Positions 16,783-24,327 of a stretch of DNA of 26,819 nucleotides are shown here, piece by piece. A program made the translations under genes and the position numbers. The notes under the pieces are model-generated. The model was not told where the DNA came from. It worked only from the letters and a program-made list of their open reading frames with translations, and did not search any database. Source of the stretch: CAZNDN01 sp964571815. Lineage in GTDB: Bacteria; Fibrobacterota; Chitinivibrionia; Chitinivibrionales; WJKA01. The stretch's first letter is position 1. Every line of letters starts with the position of its first letter. The stretch covers positions 1 through 26,819 of the forward strand of contig CAZNDN010000045.1 in the NCBI GenBank assembly GCA_964571815.1, read 5' to 3'.

Positions 16783-18285
16783 CTATGAGGATACGAATCT
16801 CTTTCCCGTTTCCCGGCATACAATCTGCGCGGCCCGTCGTCCCGAATTGATCGCCTGCGGAATACCCCCCGGCGGGTCGGACCATTGACCGGCCAGGTAC
16901 AGCCCCTTCACCCTCGGCAGCGTTTTCGGCAGTGTTCGGCCGATGACATTGGGTGTCGGCGCCCACCCCTGGTAGCTGCCGCGCCAGACGTTCGTATACC
17001 GTATCCAGGTGGCTGGGGTTGCCGTATCGGTTACTTCCACCGCCGCCGATACTTCTCCGAACCGCTTGTCGAGCGTTCCGGTAACCGCATCGGCCACCCG
17101 GGCCTTTTCCGCCGCGTAGCCCGCGGGGTCGGTTCGACGGAGATTGTGCCAGTAACTCCAGTCGGGGGTACGAAGGTGAGCGATGACGGAGGTCTTGCCG
17201 GGAGGGGCAAACACCGGATCGAAATTGCAGATCCTTACTTTCATGTACCTGCCGACCGCACTTTTTCCTGACCGAACAGGAGCCTCAAGGGGCATCACCC
17301 ATGAAGGGGACACGCCTTCAAAGGTGCGGTTGATGCCCAGAGATACCTGGATCAGCGAAGGGAATACCGACAGTGTATCGTACGCCTTCTTCAGCTTCGG
17401 CGAAAGGTAGCGGTTATCCAGAAGATCAAACAGCGTGTGATGTCCGTCGGCCGTCGCAATCACGTAGTCCGCTTCGCACCACTTTCCTCCCTCGGTCTCA
17501 ATCCCCCGTACGCGATCTCCTTCAACCACGATTTTCCGAACCGGTGTGCTGCAGTGCAGTTGTCCCCCCGCGGCCGCGTACTTCTCCGTCAGGCCCTCGA
17601 TGAGACGCTTCGAACCTCCCATGGGATATCCCGTGCATCCGGCATGCATCCATCCCAGAGAAAGAATGAGGCCAAGCACGGAGAAATGGGAGTGATCGGG
17701 AAAAATGCACAGGAACATTTCACGGAGAACGGGATTGCGAAACCGCGAAGCGTACTCGGCGATTGTCACTCCGTGCCGTCGGAGGTACATTGTCATCAGA
17801 GGAATGTTTTGCACAAATACCCCGATCATCCCGGGGATTCCAAGGACGTCGGGAGTCTTCTCCACGGGAAGGCGGATCCCGGCGGCCTTCTTGATCGCCG
17901 CCGTAAAATCGTCAATGACCTTCTTGTCCTCGGGGGCGCATCTGAGCATTTCCTCGCGAAAGGAATCCGCATTACTCATTACCCGCAAGTGCGCACCGCC
18001 CGACGATTCGATACGGCAGAATTCCTCAAGAGGAAGGATATGTTCTTTCTCGAAGTCGATGAGTTCGCTCAGCACCTTGTGCATGGACAAAGGGGGAGCG
18101 CTTCCCGGGAGCCAGTTCGTGGCTCCGTCGAACAGGTACCCGCCCCGACGCCAGGCAACGGCCACACCTCCGGGTTCCCTGTTTTTCTCGAACAACTCGG
18201 CGCGAAAACCGCTTCTGCCGAGATACGAGCCGGCAGCAAGCCCGGAGATTCCACCACCAATGATTGCCACCTTCCCCGTGTTCAT
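16783..18285 (-). CDS. CrtI/phytoene desaturase-like FAD-dependent oxidoreductase
   Basis: The 500-aa protein has an N-terminal FAD-binding motif ('VAIIGGGISGLAAGSYLGRSGF' region) and 'EPGGVAVAWRRGGYLFDGATNW', the usual second motif. The C-terminal signature is 'GLYLAGQWSDPPGGIPQAINSGRRAAQ'. These enzymes desaturate, saturate or isomerise polyenes; the substrate here is unknown. No phytoene synthase or other carotenoid gene is present, so a carotenoid role is unlikely. It sits between the acyltransferase (60 nt) and the fusion gene (39 nt), whose first half is its distant paralogue. The pair of related FAD enzymes suggests sequential steps on an ACP-bound or lipid chain (inference). Confidence 0.87.
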   Translation of the reverse strand: MNTGKVAIIGGGISGLAAGSYLGRSGFRAELFEKNREPGGVAVAWRRGGYLFDGATNWLPGSAPPLSMHKVLSELIDFEKEHILPLEEFCRIESSGGAHLRVMSNADSFREEMLRCAPEDKKVIDDFTAAIKKAAGIRLPVEKTPDVLGIPGMIGVFVQNIPLMTMYLRRHGVTIAEYASRFRNPVLREMFLCIFPDHSHFSVLGLILSLGWMHAGCTGYPMGGSKRLIEGLTEKYAAAGGQLHCSTPVRKIVVEGDRVRGIETEGGKWCEADYVIATADGHHTLFDLLDNRYLSPKLKKAYDTLSVFPSLIQVSLGINRTFEGVSPSWVMPLEAPVRSGKSAVGRYMKVRICNFDPVFAPPGKTSVIAHLRTPDWSYWHNLRRTDPAGYAAEKARVADAVTGTLDKRFGEVSAAVEVTDTATPATWIRYTNVWRGSYQGWAPTPNVIGRTLPKTLPRVKGLYLAGQWSDPPGGIPQAINSGRRAAQIVCRETGKRFVSS

Positions 18286-18345
18286 ACGCTCGCCGTATCT
18301 TCTCGTTGTGCGGCCCTCGAAAACCTCCCCGACCGCCTGGACGCA

Positions 18346-19347
18346 TCACCGTGCTGCTTCAGCCTTCTCCTGCTGTCCCGCCCCGTTGCCTTCACGTTCC
18401 ACAAACGGGATATCCTCATGGAGGAAATACCACTGCTCGAAGTGTCCGCGGACCAGTTCTTCAAGATTGTCGTACATCTGCCGAAGAAGCTCCGTCCCTT
18501 CGCCTTTCGGCACCCGGCACCGAAGCCGGCAGGTGCCGTCTTCCCGGCGAACGGCAAACACCGTTGCCACCGTCGTCGAAGCACCGGCGAAGTGCAGGAG
18601 CCGCTCCAGACCCGCGCCGCCCCAGACCTTCCTGCCCGCCAGATCGACCGGTGTGCTGTAGCCGGTGCGCTCATCGAACATGCTTACCAGCACGTTCCCT
18701 CGTCGAAGGACCGCGGCCATCTCCATTGCGGCCACCGTGCCGGGCTTGCCGATCTCAATGAAACGAATTGGCCGAAAATCACCGTGAGCGGCCATTTCTT
18801 CGGCGCGACCGCGGGCAATGCGGGAAAACTCCGGCGTGCTGAATCGCAGCACCGGTGTCACGTCCACACCTCGCGAGGAAAGAAAAGGGACGATCATTTC
18901 GACCGCCCCGAAATGGGCGCTTGCCAGAAGAAGTGCCCGCGAGTTCTCGCGGGACAAATCGACCGTTTTGAGCAGTTCATCGCCCGCAATGCTCTCGTCA
19001 ACAAAACGACGATACTCTCCGACTGAGCCGCACAGGGGCATGAGCTTCTCGGTGTAGTGCAACAACACGTGCTCTGCTACCGCTCGTACGTCCTGTTCCC
19101 CGGAAGGAAGTGAAAAGGCCCGAAGATTATCACGGATGCGATCGAGGTCTGCCGGATGCTCGGCCAGCCACTCCCACCCTTTGCGCATCACTTCGTCCCT
19201 GAGCCGGCCCGGGTCCAGCGATGGGAGCGAGGGGAAAAGGCTTTTCTGGATGTGTTCGCTCAGTCCCATGAGCAGTGTTCCGAACGGCCGCGACGGAATA
19301 CCGGGGCATTGCCCGACAATCCGCCAGGCCGTGAAACCGGCGCGCAT
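18346..19347 (-). CDS. LpxL/HtrB-like lipid acyltransferase
   Basis: About 333 aa from ATG 19347; a TTG at 19395 would add 16 residues. Members of this family transfer an acyl group from ACP to a lipid at the inner membrane. The HX4E catalytic motif is visible in 'ASAHFGAVEMI'. The flanking pattern also fits: 'LLLASAHFGAVEMIVPFL', 'GNVLVSMFDERTGYSTPVDLAG' and 'EQWYFLHED' (family usually 'QWxWxHRR'-like at the end). The N-terminus lacks an obvious long membrane helix. Its place after the ACP gene suggests it offloads the finished chain onto a lipid or other acceptor. The start is uncertain because neither candidate has a good ribosome site. Confidence 0.8.
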   Translation of the reverse strand: MRAGFTAWRIVGQCPGIPSRPFGTLLMGLSEHIQKSLFPSLPSLDPGRLRDEVMRKGWEWLAEHPADLDRIRDNLRAFSLPSGEQDVRAVAEHVLLHYTEKLMPLCGSVGEYRRFVDESIAGDELLKTVDLSRENSRALLLASAHFGAVEMIVPFLSSRGVDVTPVLRFSTPEFSRIARGRAEEMAAHGDFRPIRFIEIGKPGTVAAMEMAAVLRRGNVLVSMFDERTGYSTPVDLAGRKVWGGAGLERLLHFAGASTTVATVFAVRREDGTCRLRCRVPKGEGTELLRQMYDNLEELVRGHFEQWYFLHEDIPFVEREGNGAGQQEKAEAAR

Positions 19348-19459
19348 GCCGGGGCCGACGCCCGAAACGCGGCCCCGGATCTCCGGACGCGGCAATGCAT
19401 CGTGCTCCAGGCTTCAGTGGCTGTCCGGCAGTGGTGCATCCGGAGACACCGTCGAAACA

Positions 19460-19720
19460 CTACTGTTTCTGAGACTGGTACTTCTCGACGGTAGCGGCGC
19501 AATTGACAATCGACGTCAGATTGGGGAATTCCGACTCGGGAATGGATACGCTGAATTTCTTTTCCATTGTAGCCAGTACTTCCAGCAACGCCATGGAATC
19601 CAATCCCATATCTTCAATGAAATGTGCGTCGTCGGTTATCTTTTCTTCCTCGATCTCCATGTCTTCGGCAATCTCGGTAATAACCTCGCGGATTGTCGAT
19701 TTCACCGTGTCACTGTCCAT
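19460..19720 (-). CDS. Acyl carrier protein
   Basis: The 86-aa acidic protein carries growing acyl chains on phosphopantetheine. The attachment Ser42 lies in 'DMGLDSMALLEV', close to the standard DSL motif with Met in place of Leu. ATG 19720 was chosen because it has a GAGGAG site 11 nt upstream and gives a normal ACP length; longer in-frame starts would add a basic stretch overlapping the upstream gene. It follows the ketosynthase pair by 41 nt, so it is probably the dedicated carrier of this cluster. No phosphopantetheinyl transferase is present in the window. Confidence 0.93.
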   Translation of the reverse strand: MDSDTVKSTIREVITEIAEDMEIEEEKITDDAHFIEDMGLDSMALLEVLATMEKKFSVSIPESEFPNLTSIVNCAATVEKYQSQKQ

Positions 19721-19761
19721 GCGCAATGTCTCCTCGCGAGAATCTCGAGCACACTTTGGGG

Positions 19762-20970
19762 TTACTTGTTGGAAAGGCTTAATATAATTGAACCGCAGTT
19801 TCCGTCGCATGAAAAGGCATTGATCATCACGTGTTCGCCGTCAACACCGACTCTGTCCTCGGTTACCAGATCGATAGTACTCCGGCTTTGATAATCCCGG
19901 CCTACGCCCGTGATTCGCCGATCTCCCAGGTCGAGCAGTGCACACACGGTGCTGAGCGCTGAAGAGGCCCCGAAACATTCGCCGAGTTTTGCCTTATAGG
20001 CGGTGACCGGCGCTGAAGTACCCGCTACCTCTTCGATCGCCTCCGCTTCCAGACGATCCAGAAGGGGGTGTCCTCCGGCCGAGGCAGCAATCAGGTCGAG
20101 TGAAGCGGGGGATAGTCCGGCCTCTCGACAGGCAGCGTTCATGACGTATGTCATTACCCCGGTCCCGGCATCCCTTTCGCCGGCCGCAAGGCCCGGATCG
20201 AACGCGGTGCACCAGGCAGCAATCTCCGCCACCGGCTTCCGTCCCGCCTCCCGCGCCGCATCGGCGGTCTCAAGCAATATGAGCCCGCATCCCTCTCCCG
20301 GTACGACCCCGTCGGCATCTACCGCAAAGGGGCGTGCCGCGGGTGTTGTCGAGAGGAGACCGGTTCGCTGAAGCCCGATCAGCTCGTAGTAGCTCACTTC
20401 GTCCATTCCTCCTACAACCGCGCGCGAAGCATGGCCGCACCGGAGGAAATCGGCCATGTAGACCACGGCATCCAGAGATGCGTTGAATCCGGTGCTTACG
20501 GTGGCACTGAGGCTCTTGACGCCAAAACGGATATTGCCGTTGCTGATCGGCGCATTGATTACCGTATTGGCGAATGCCTGCGGGTTGACGCTGTTGACGC
20601 CGTTTTCGATAGAGTCGCTGAGGAAGTCCCCGATACTGGCAACGCTGCCGAAGGCGGTTCCCAGACACAGGCCGGGACGCAACGAGGCGTCACTGTGCTC
20701 CAGAGCCTCGCAGAAACCGCGGTGAAGGCAGCACAGAAGCATTTTTGTGGCCCAGTCTTTGGTGCGCAGCCCTTTCCTTCCCAGTATTTCGACGGGCTCC
20801 AGCCCTTCTACCAGGTAGGCGGGCATCTCCGCGGCGCACTCATGCATGCCGAATACTTTGCGCCGGCCTACGCGCGGAGCCGAGCCGAGCTTCGTTCCCA
20901 GCTCCGCGGCACTGTGCGCCTGACTGCAGATCGCGTCGTAGCCGGTTACTACCACTTTCGGCGCGCTCAT
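19762..20970 (-). CDS. Chain-length-factor-like ketosynthase homologue, catalytic triad lost
   Basis: The 402-aa protein has the ketosynthase fold but no catalytic residues. Alignment by eye to FabF puts Val158 ('LSATVSTGFNA') at the active Cys, Ser297 ('AASAGGHPLLD') at the first His, and Glu331 ('YKAKLGECFGAS') at the second His. It starts inside the stop of the active ketosynthase (4-bp ATGA overlap), the arrangement of KS/chain-length-factor heterodimers in type II polyketide and aryl polyene systems. The classical CLF has Gln in place of Cys; here it is Val. The likely role is a structural partner that sets chain length (inference). Confidence 0.86.
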   Translation of the reverse strand: MSAPKVVVTGYDAICSQAHSAAELGTKLGSAPRVGRRKVFGMHECAAEMPAYLVEGLEPVEILGRKGLRTKDWATKMLLCCLHRGFCEALEHSDASLRPGLCLGTAFGSVASIGDFLSDSIENGVNSVNPQAFANTVINAPISNGNIRFGVKSLSATVSTGFNASLDAVVYMADFLRCGHASRAVVGGMDEVSYYELIGLQRTGLLSTTPAARPFAVDADGVVPGEGCGLILLETADAAREAGRKPVAEIAAWCTAFDPGLAAGERDAGTGVMTYVMNAACREAGLSPASLDLIAASAGGHPLLDRLEAEAIEEVAGTSAPVTAYKAKLGECFGASSALSTVCALLDLGDRRITGVGRDYQSRSTIDLVTEDRVGVDGEHVMINAFSCDGNCGSIILSLSNK

Positions 20971-22199
20971 GCTTCCCCTCTCATGCGTCTAAGGATCAGG
21001 GAAGAAGTATTGCCGCCGAAGGCGTAGGCGTTGGAAACCACAATGTTCAATTCCTTCTCCCGGGCACGGTTGGGAACGTAATCAAGGTCGCACTCCGGGT
21101 CGGGATCGCTGTAGTTTATGGTCGGCAGGATTGTGCCTTTGCGCATCATTAGTACACAGGCCGCGGCCTCGATAGCCGAGGCGGCTCCCATGGTGTGACC
21201 GATCATGGATTTCAACGACGAAACCGGGGTTGTGTACGCAGCCTCACCCAGAACGTTCTTGAGAATCACGGTCTCGGATTTGTCGTTTTCCCGGGTACCC
21301 GTTCCGTGAGCACACACATAGTCGATCGACCCGGGCTCGATACCGCTTGTGGAAATTGCCCGACGAAGCGCTTCGATTCCTCCACCTCCCGCCGGGTCGG
21401 GAATCGTCATCTTGAACGCGTCGCACCCCAGGCCGTATCCGGCTACTTCCGCCGCCACCGACGCTCCTCGTGCCCGCGCATGTTCCAGCTCCTCCACCAC
21501 CAGTATCCCCGCGCCTTCTCCGACGGCCATGCCGTCCCGGTTCTTGTCGAAGGGGCGGCATGCCTCGGCCGACGTCGCCAGCAACCGATTGAACCCGGTA
21601 AATGCAATCCTGGAAAACGGGTCGCTTCCTCCGGCAATGACAACGTCGGCCCGGTTCAGCTTCACCAGGTCGCTCGCGTAGCCGATGGCGTAATTGCCGG
21701 CGGCACAGGCCGTTGGAATCATGGACACCGGCCCCCGCGCTCCCAGCCGCCGCGCGACATTGGTGCTTATCACATTGCACGGATACCGGCGGGGCAATGT
21801 GGCGGGGACCCCCTCAGGACCCGGGTGCCGGTATATACCCCGAATACCCTCCTCCAGTATCTGGGGCTCGCCCATTGTTGTACCCATGACCACGCCGATG
21901 CGGTAGGGGTTCAGTGAGTTCGGCTCCAACCGCGCTTCCTCGAGAGCCATGGACGTTGCCGCCACGGCAAATTGACTCGACCGCCCCATCCGAGCCGTTT
22001 CCGATTGGCTCAGAAAGCTCCCGGGATCAAAGTCGAGCACTTCGGCTCCGACTCTCGTCCTGAATTCGCCGGCATCGAATGATTGTACCGGACGAACGCC
22101 GTTGACTCCTCGCACGGCGGCATGCCAGAAAGCATCGCTGCCCACACCAATGGGGGTCACGACACCGATACCCGTGATAACTGCTCTTCGTTGGGGCAT
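20967..22199 (-). CDS. Beta-ketoacyl-ACP synthase II-type (FabF-like), active
   Basis: The 410-aa condensing enzyme carries the full triad: Cys165 in 'IPTACAAGNYAIG', His298 in 'VCAHGTGTREND' and His335 in 'SLKSMIGHTMGAAS'. It elongates acyl-ACP with malonyl-ACP. Its coupling to the inactive homologue by a 4-bp overlap and its place in a dedicated cluster argue for a specialised KS-alpha rather than the housekeeping FabF. A good ribosome site is not seen; an AT-rich stretch upstream (22200-22290) may hold a promoter, so this gene could start a sub-operon. Confidence 0.93.
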   Translation of the reverse strand: MPQRRAVITGIGVVTPIGVGSDAFWHAAVRGVNGVRPVQSFDAGEFRTRVGAEVLDFDPGSFLSQSETARMGRSSQFAVAATSMALEEARLEPNSLNPYRIGVVMGTTMGEPQILEEGIRGIYRHPGPEGVPATLPRRYPCNVISTNVARRLGARGPVSMIPTACAAGNYAIGYASDLVKLNRADVVIAGGSDPFSRIAFTGFNRLLATSAEACRPFDKNRDGMAVGEGAGILVVEELEHARARGASVAAEVAGYGLGCDAFKMTIPDPAGGGGIEALRRAISTSGIEPGSIDYVCAHGTGTRENDKSETVILKNVLGEAAYTTPVSSLKSMIGHTMGAASAIEAAACVLMMRKGTILPTINYSDPDPECDLDYVPNRAREKELNIVVSNAYAFGGNTSSLILRRMRGEA

Positions 22200-22449
22200 G
22201 AATAGTTTAAAGTCAGGATTGGACTGACGAGATTCTAATACTCTTCAGCAAACCAGTAAAATACTAGATTAAAAACCTCTCCATTGGTCATGCATCATTT
22301 CCCCTGCCGGATTGCGGCCCGAGACCGTGACACCGATCCTCCCACCGGTCGGTGGAGGCCGGTGCCCCACGAGCATGCGCGCTTCGGACCCAATGCGCCG
22401 AAATGCGGCTTCAATCCCCGCCTGAGCCCGTGATTTGCGTCGATTGCGC
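22200..22449. other. 250-bp intergenic space between fabZ-like and ketosynthase genes
   Basis: This is the longest gap inside the lipid cluster. The half next to the ketosynthase (22200-22290) is clearly AT-rich compared with its surroundings and could hold a promoter, though no convincing -35/-10 pair can be named. The other half is GC-rich with a hairpin at 22338-22358. No gene is seen. Confidence 0.5.
22338..22358 (-). terminator. Hairpin downstream of the FabZ-like gene
   Basis: CCTCC(C)ACC and GGTGGAGG pair over 8 bp with one bulged C and a 4-nt GGTC loop. It is placed about 90 nt after the FabZ-like stop. It lacks a U-run, so it may be a weak or Rho-assisted terminator or only a chance fold. 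Confidence 0.3.
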
Positions 22450-22887
22450 CTATCCCTGCTTCCTCAGTGAGAACAGGAGTTCGGCCTTGCCGACCAGCTT
22501 CTTGTCAACATGGGAACGTGCCGCTATCACCGCGCTTTCTCCGAGCTGCTTCTCCACGGCAACCGACGTGACCAACTGGTCTCCGGGAGTGACCAGATCG
22601 AGAAACGAAGCGCGGTTAATGCGTCCAAGGACATACACCCGGTCTTCACGGAGTTCCCCGGAAGACTTTGCAAGGAGAAAGCACGATGCCTGGGCCATGT
22701 GCTCGATGATATATACACCGGGAAGCACCGGGTTGCCCGGGAAATGTCCCGCAAACTGAGCCTCGTTGATAGAGACGTTCTTCAGGACTTTTGCGCGGGA
22801 ATCTTTTTCAAACTCAACAACACGGTCAATGAGCAGAAATGGATACCGGTGAGGCACAAACCGCATGATTTCTTTGATGTCGAACAT
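22450..22887 (-). CDS. 3-hydroxyacyl-ACP dehydratase, FabZ-like
   Basis: The 145-aa hot-dog fold enzyme removes water from 3-hydroxyacyl-ACP. The catalytic pair is His48 in 'FAGHFPGNPVLPG' and Glu62 in 'GVYIIEHMAQA', 14 residues apart as in FabZ. The N-terminal 'IMRFVPHRYPFLLIDRV' is the standard FabZ opening. The usual Ala after the catalytic Glu is His here. It has an AGGGAGCA ribosome site and follows the FabG-like gene by 51 nt. It is probably the dedicated dehydratase of this pathway. Confidence 0.93.
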   Translation of the reverse strand: MFDIKEIMRFVPHRYPFLLIDRVVEFEKDSRAKVLKNVSINEAQFAGHFPGNPVLPGVYIIEHMAQASCFLLAKSSGELREDRVYVLGRINRASFLDLVTPGDQLVTSVAVEKQLGESAVIAARSHVDKKLVGKAELLFSLRKQG

Positions 22888-22938
22888 GACGCTGCTCCCT
22901 GTTGTCCCAACGGTGGAATAGGCTCACGAACGCTGCCT

Positions 22939-23670
22939 TCAGGCGGTTACGCCCCCGTCGATGGAAAACACCTGCCCCGTAATATAGCGGGCCTGGTCCG
23001 ACGCCAGAAACGCCACCAGTGCCGCAACTTCTTCAGGCGCTCCGATTCGCTGCATGGGAACTTGCTCCACCATCTTCTCTCTGTGGCGGGGGTTCATATT
23101 CCGTGTCATGTCGGTATCGATATAGCCGGGGGCAACGCAGTTGACCGGGATTCCCAGCTTCCCGACTTCCCGTGCCAGGGCTTTCGTGAAAGCAATGATC
23201 CCGCCCTTGGACGCGCAGTAGTTGGTCTGTCCGGCAACCCCCATACGCCCGGCAATGGAGGATACATTCACTATGCAGCCTCGCTTGTTCTTCATGAAAT
23301 AGCCGATCAGGCCCCGGGTTACGTTGAAATAGCCGTTGAGGTTCGTTCCAATGACCGTATCCCATTCATCCTTGGGCATGATGAACAGCGACCTGTCCCT
23401 CGTGACACCGGCGTTATTAACCAGGACATCGACCTCCGGCAGAAACTCCCGTGCTTCCTTGATGAAACGCTGAGCATCGTCGAAATCCGACACATCACAG
23501 GGGAACGCCTTCGCCCGCACTCCCTTTCCGCATATTTTCTTCTCGAGGTCTTCGGCGGCGTCCTTGCCGCTCCGGTAGGTGAAAGCGACATCATAACCAT
23601 CCTCGGCCAGACGATTCACAATCGCCCGGCCGATCCCGCGAGACCCGCCGGTTACAATCGCTGAGCCCAT
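22939..23670 (-). CDS. 3-oxoacyl-ACP reductase, FabG-like (SDR)
   Basis: The 243-aa short-chain dehydrogenase has an NADPH-binding motif 'TGGSRGIGRAI', 'NNAG' at 85-88, and the catalytic residues Ser138 ('NVSSIAG'), Tyr151 and Lys155 ('NYCASKGG'). The end 'YITGQVFSIDGGVTA' is typical of FabG. It reduces 3-oxoacyl-ACP made by the ketosynthase. The start has a GAAAGGAG site 5 nt upstream. It follows the small secreted protein gene by 28 nt. Together with FabZ, KS and ACP it gives a nearly complete elongation cycle; no enoyl reductase is present, which would leave double bonds in the chain. Confidence 0.94.
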   Translation of the reverse strand: MGSAIVTGGSRGIGRAIVNRLAEDGYDVAFTYRSGKDAAEDLEKKICGKGVRAKAFPCDVSDFDDAQRFIKEAREFLPEVDVLVNNAGVTRDRSLFIMPKDEWDTVIGTNLNGYFNVTRGLIGYFMKNKRGCIVNVSSIAGRMGVAGQTNYCASKGGIIAFTKALAREVGKLGIPVNCVAPGYIDTDMTRNMNPRHREKMVEQVPMQRIGAPEEVAALVAFLASDQARYITGQVFSIDGGVTA

Positions 23671-23698
23671 GTATGCTCCTTTCTTCGCAGTGTATGCC

Positions 23699-24112
23699 CT
23701 AGTTCGAGTCCACAGAGGCAGTGTCGGTCGACGGAGTGAGTTGCGGAGCGCAACGCCGCATTTCCAGCCACTCGTCGGGATGCGATACCGTATCCTGATT
23801 GATCGTGAAGCTCAGGGGCCTCGCCTGAAACGTCGAGTCGTTCTCCCATCGGTAGTGGTACGCCATGACGATGGTGAATTCGCCGTTGACCACTGTGGCC
23901 ACGAATGTCGACTCCGACATCTCGTAAGCACCCTCCCCGCTCACCCCTTCATCGGCCGTACTGCGAACCGAAAGAGAATCTTCCGCGTGGAAGGTAATCC
24001 GCAGTTGCTGGGCAGGTACACACCATGTGCCCTCAAAGGCTGTTTCCCCGGCCCCGAGCCCGGCGCTCAACAGAATTCCCAGCCCGAGACTGATCGCACT
24101 TTTTCGTACCAT
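23699..24112 (-). CDS. Small secreted protein, function unknown (lipocalin-like start)
   Basis: The 137-aa protein starts at ATG 24112, preceded by AAGGAG. It has a signal peptide ('MVRKSAISLGLGILLSAGLGAG') and a mature part of alternating beta-type residues. It begins 'FEGTWCVPAQQLRITF', which recalls the GxW motif of lipocalin-like barrels. Two cysteines ('GTWCV' and 'MRRCA') could form a disulfide. I recognise no family. It lies 28 nt upstream of the FabG-like gene in the same direction and just after the exporter, so a role in carrying or protecting the exported lipid is possible but unproven. Confidence 0.8.
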   Translation of the reverse strand: MVRKSAISLGLGILLSAGLGAGETAFEGTWCVPAQQLRITFHAEDSLSVRSTADEGVSGEGAYEMSESTFVATVVNGEFTIVMAYHYRWENDSTFQARPLSFTINQDTVSHPDEWLEMRRCAPQLTPSTDTASVDSN

Positions 24113-24276
24113 TGGTTGCTCCTTATCCGCCCGGGAGTGTGACCGTCGATGCTTTCCGGGGATCTCGTCCGGCCATGTTGTGAACCGCGGTGACTTCTGC
24201 TCAGCGGGAACCTCTGCCGAACAACGAAGAAGGGTGCGCGGCCGTTGGTGGTTGCTCCGTTGCCGAATACCCCCCG

Positions 24277-24310
24277 CGGGCGGGTTCGCCGAAAACGGAC
24301 AACCCGCCCG
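24277..24310 (-). terminator. Strong nested hairpin downstream of exporter gene
   Basis: The 10-bp stem CGGGCGGGTT/AACCCGCCCG (24277-24286 with 24301-24310) encloses a small inner CCG-AAAA-CGG hairpin. It begins 18 nt past the exporter stop. There is no U-run on the minus strand, so termination may be partial; the downstream secreted protein gene could still be co-transcribed. Confidence 0.4.
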
Positions 24311-24327
24311 TCGTCGGAGTACCCGCG

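Noticed and set aside
13960..23670. Aryl polyene, flexirubin or carotenoid cluster
   Set aside because: No tyrosine/histidine ammonia lyase, aryl-CoA ligase, DarA/DarB or phytoene synthase is present, although FAD desaturase-like proteins and a KS pair are.
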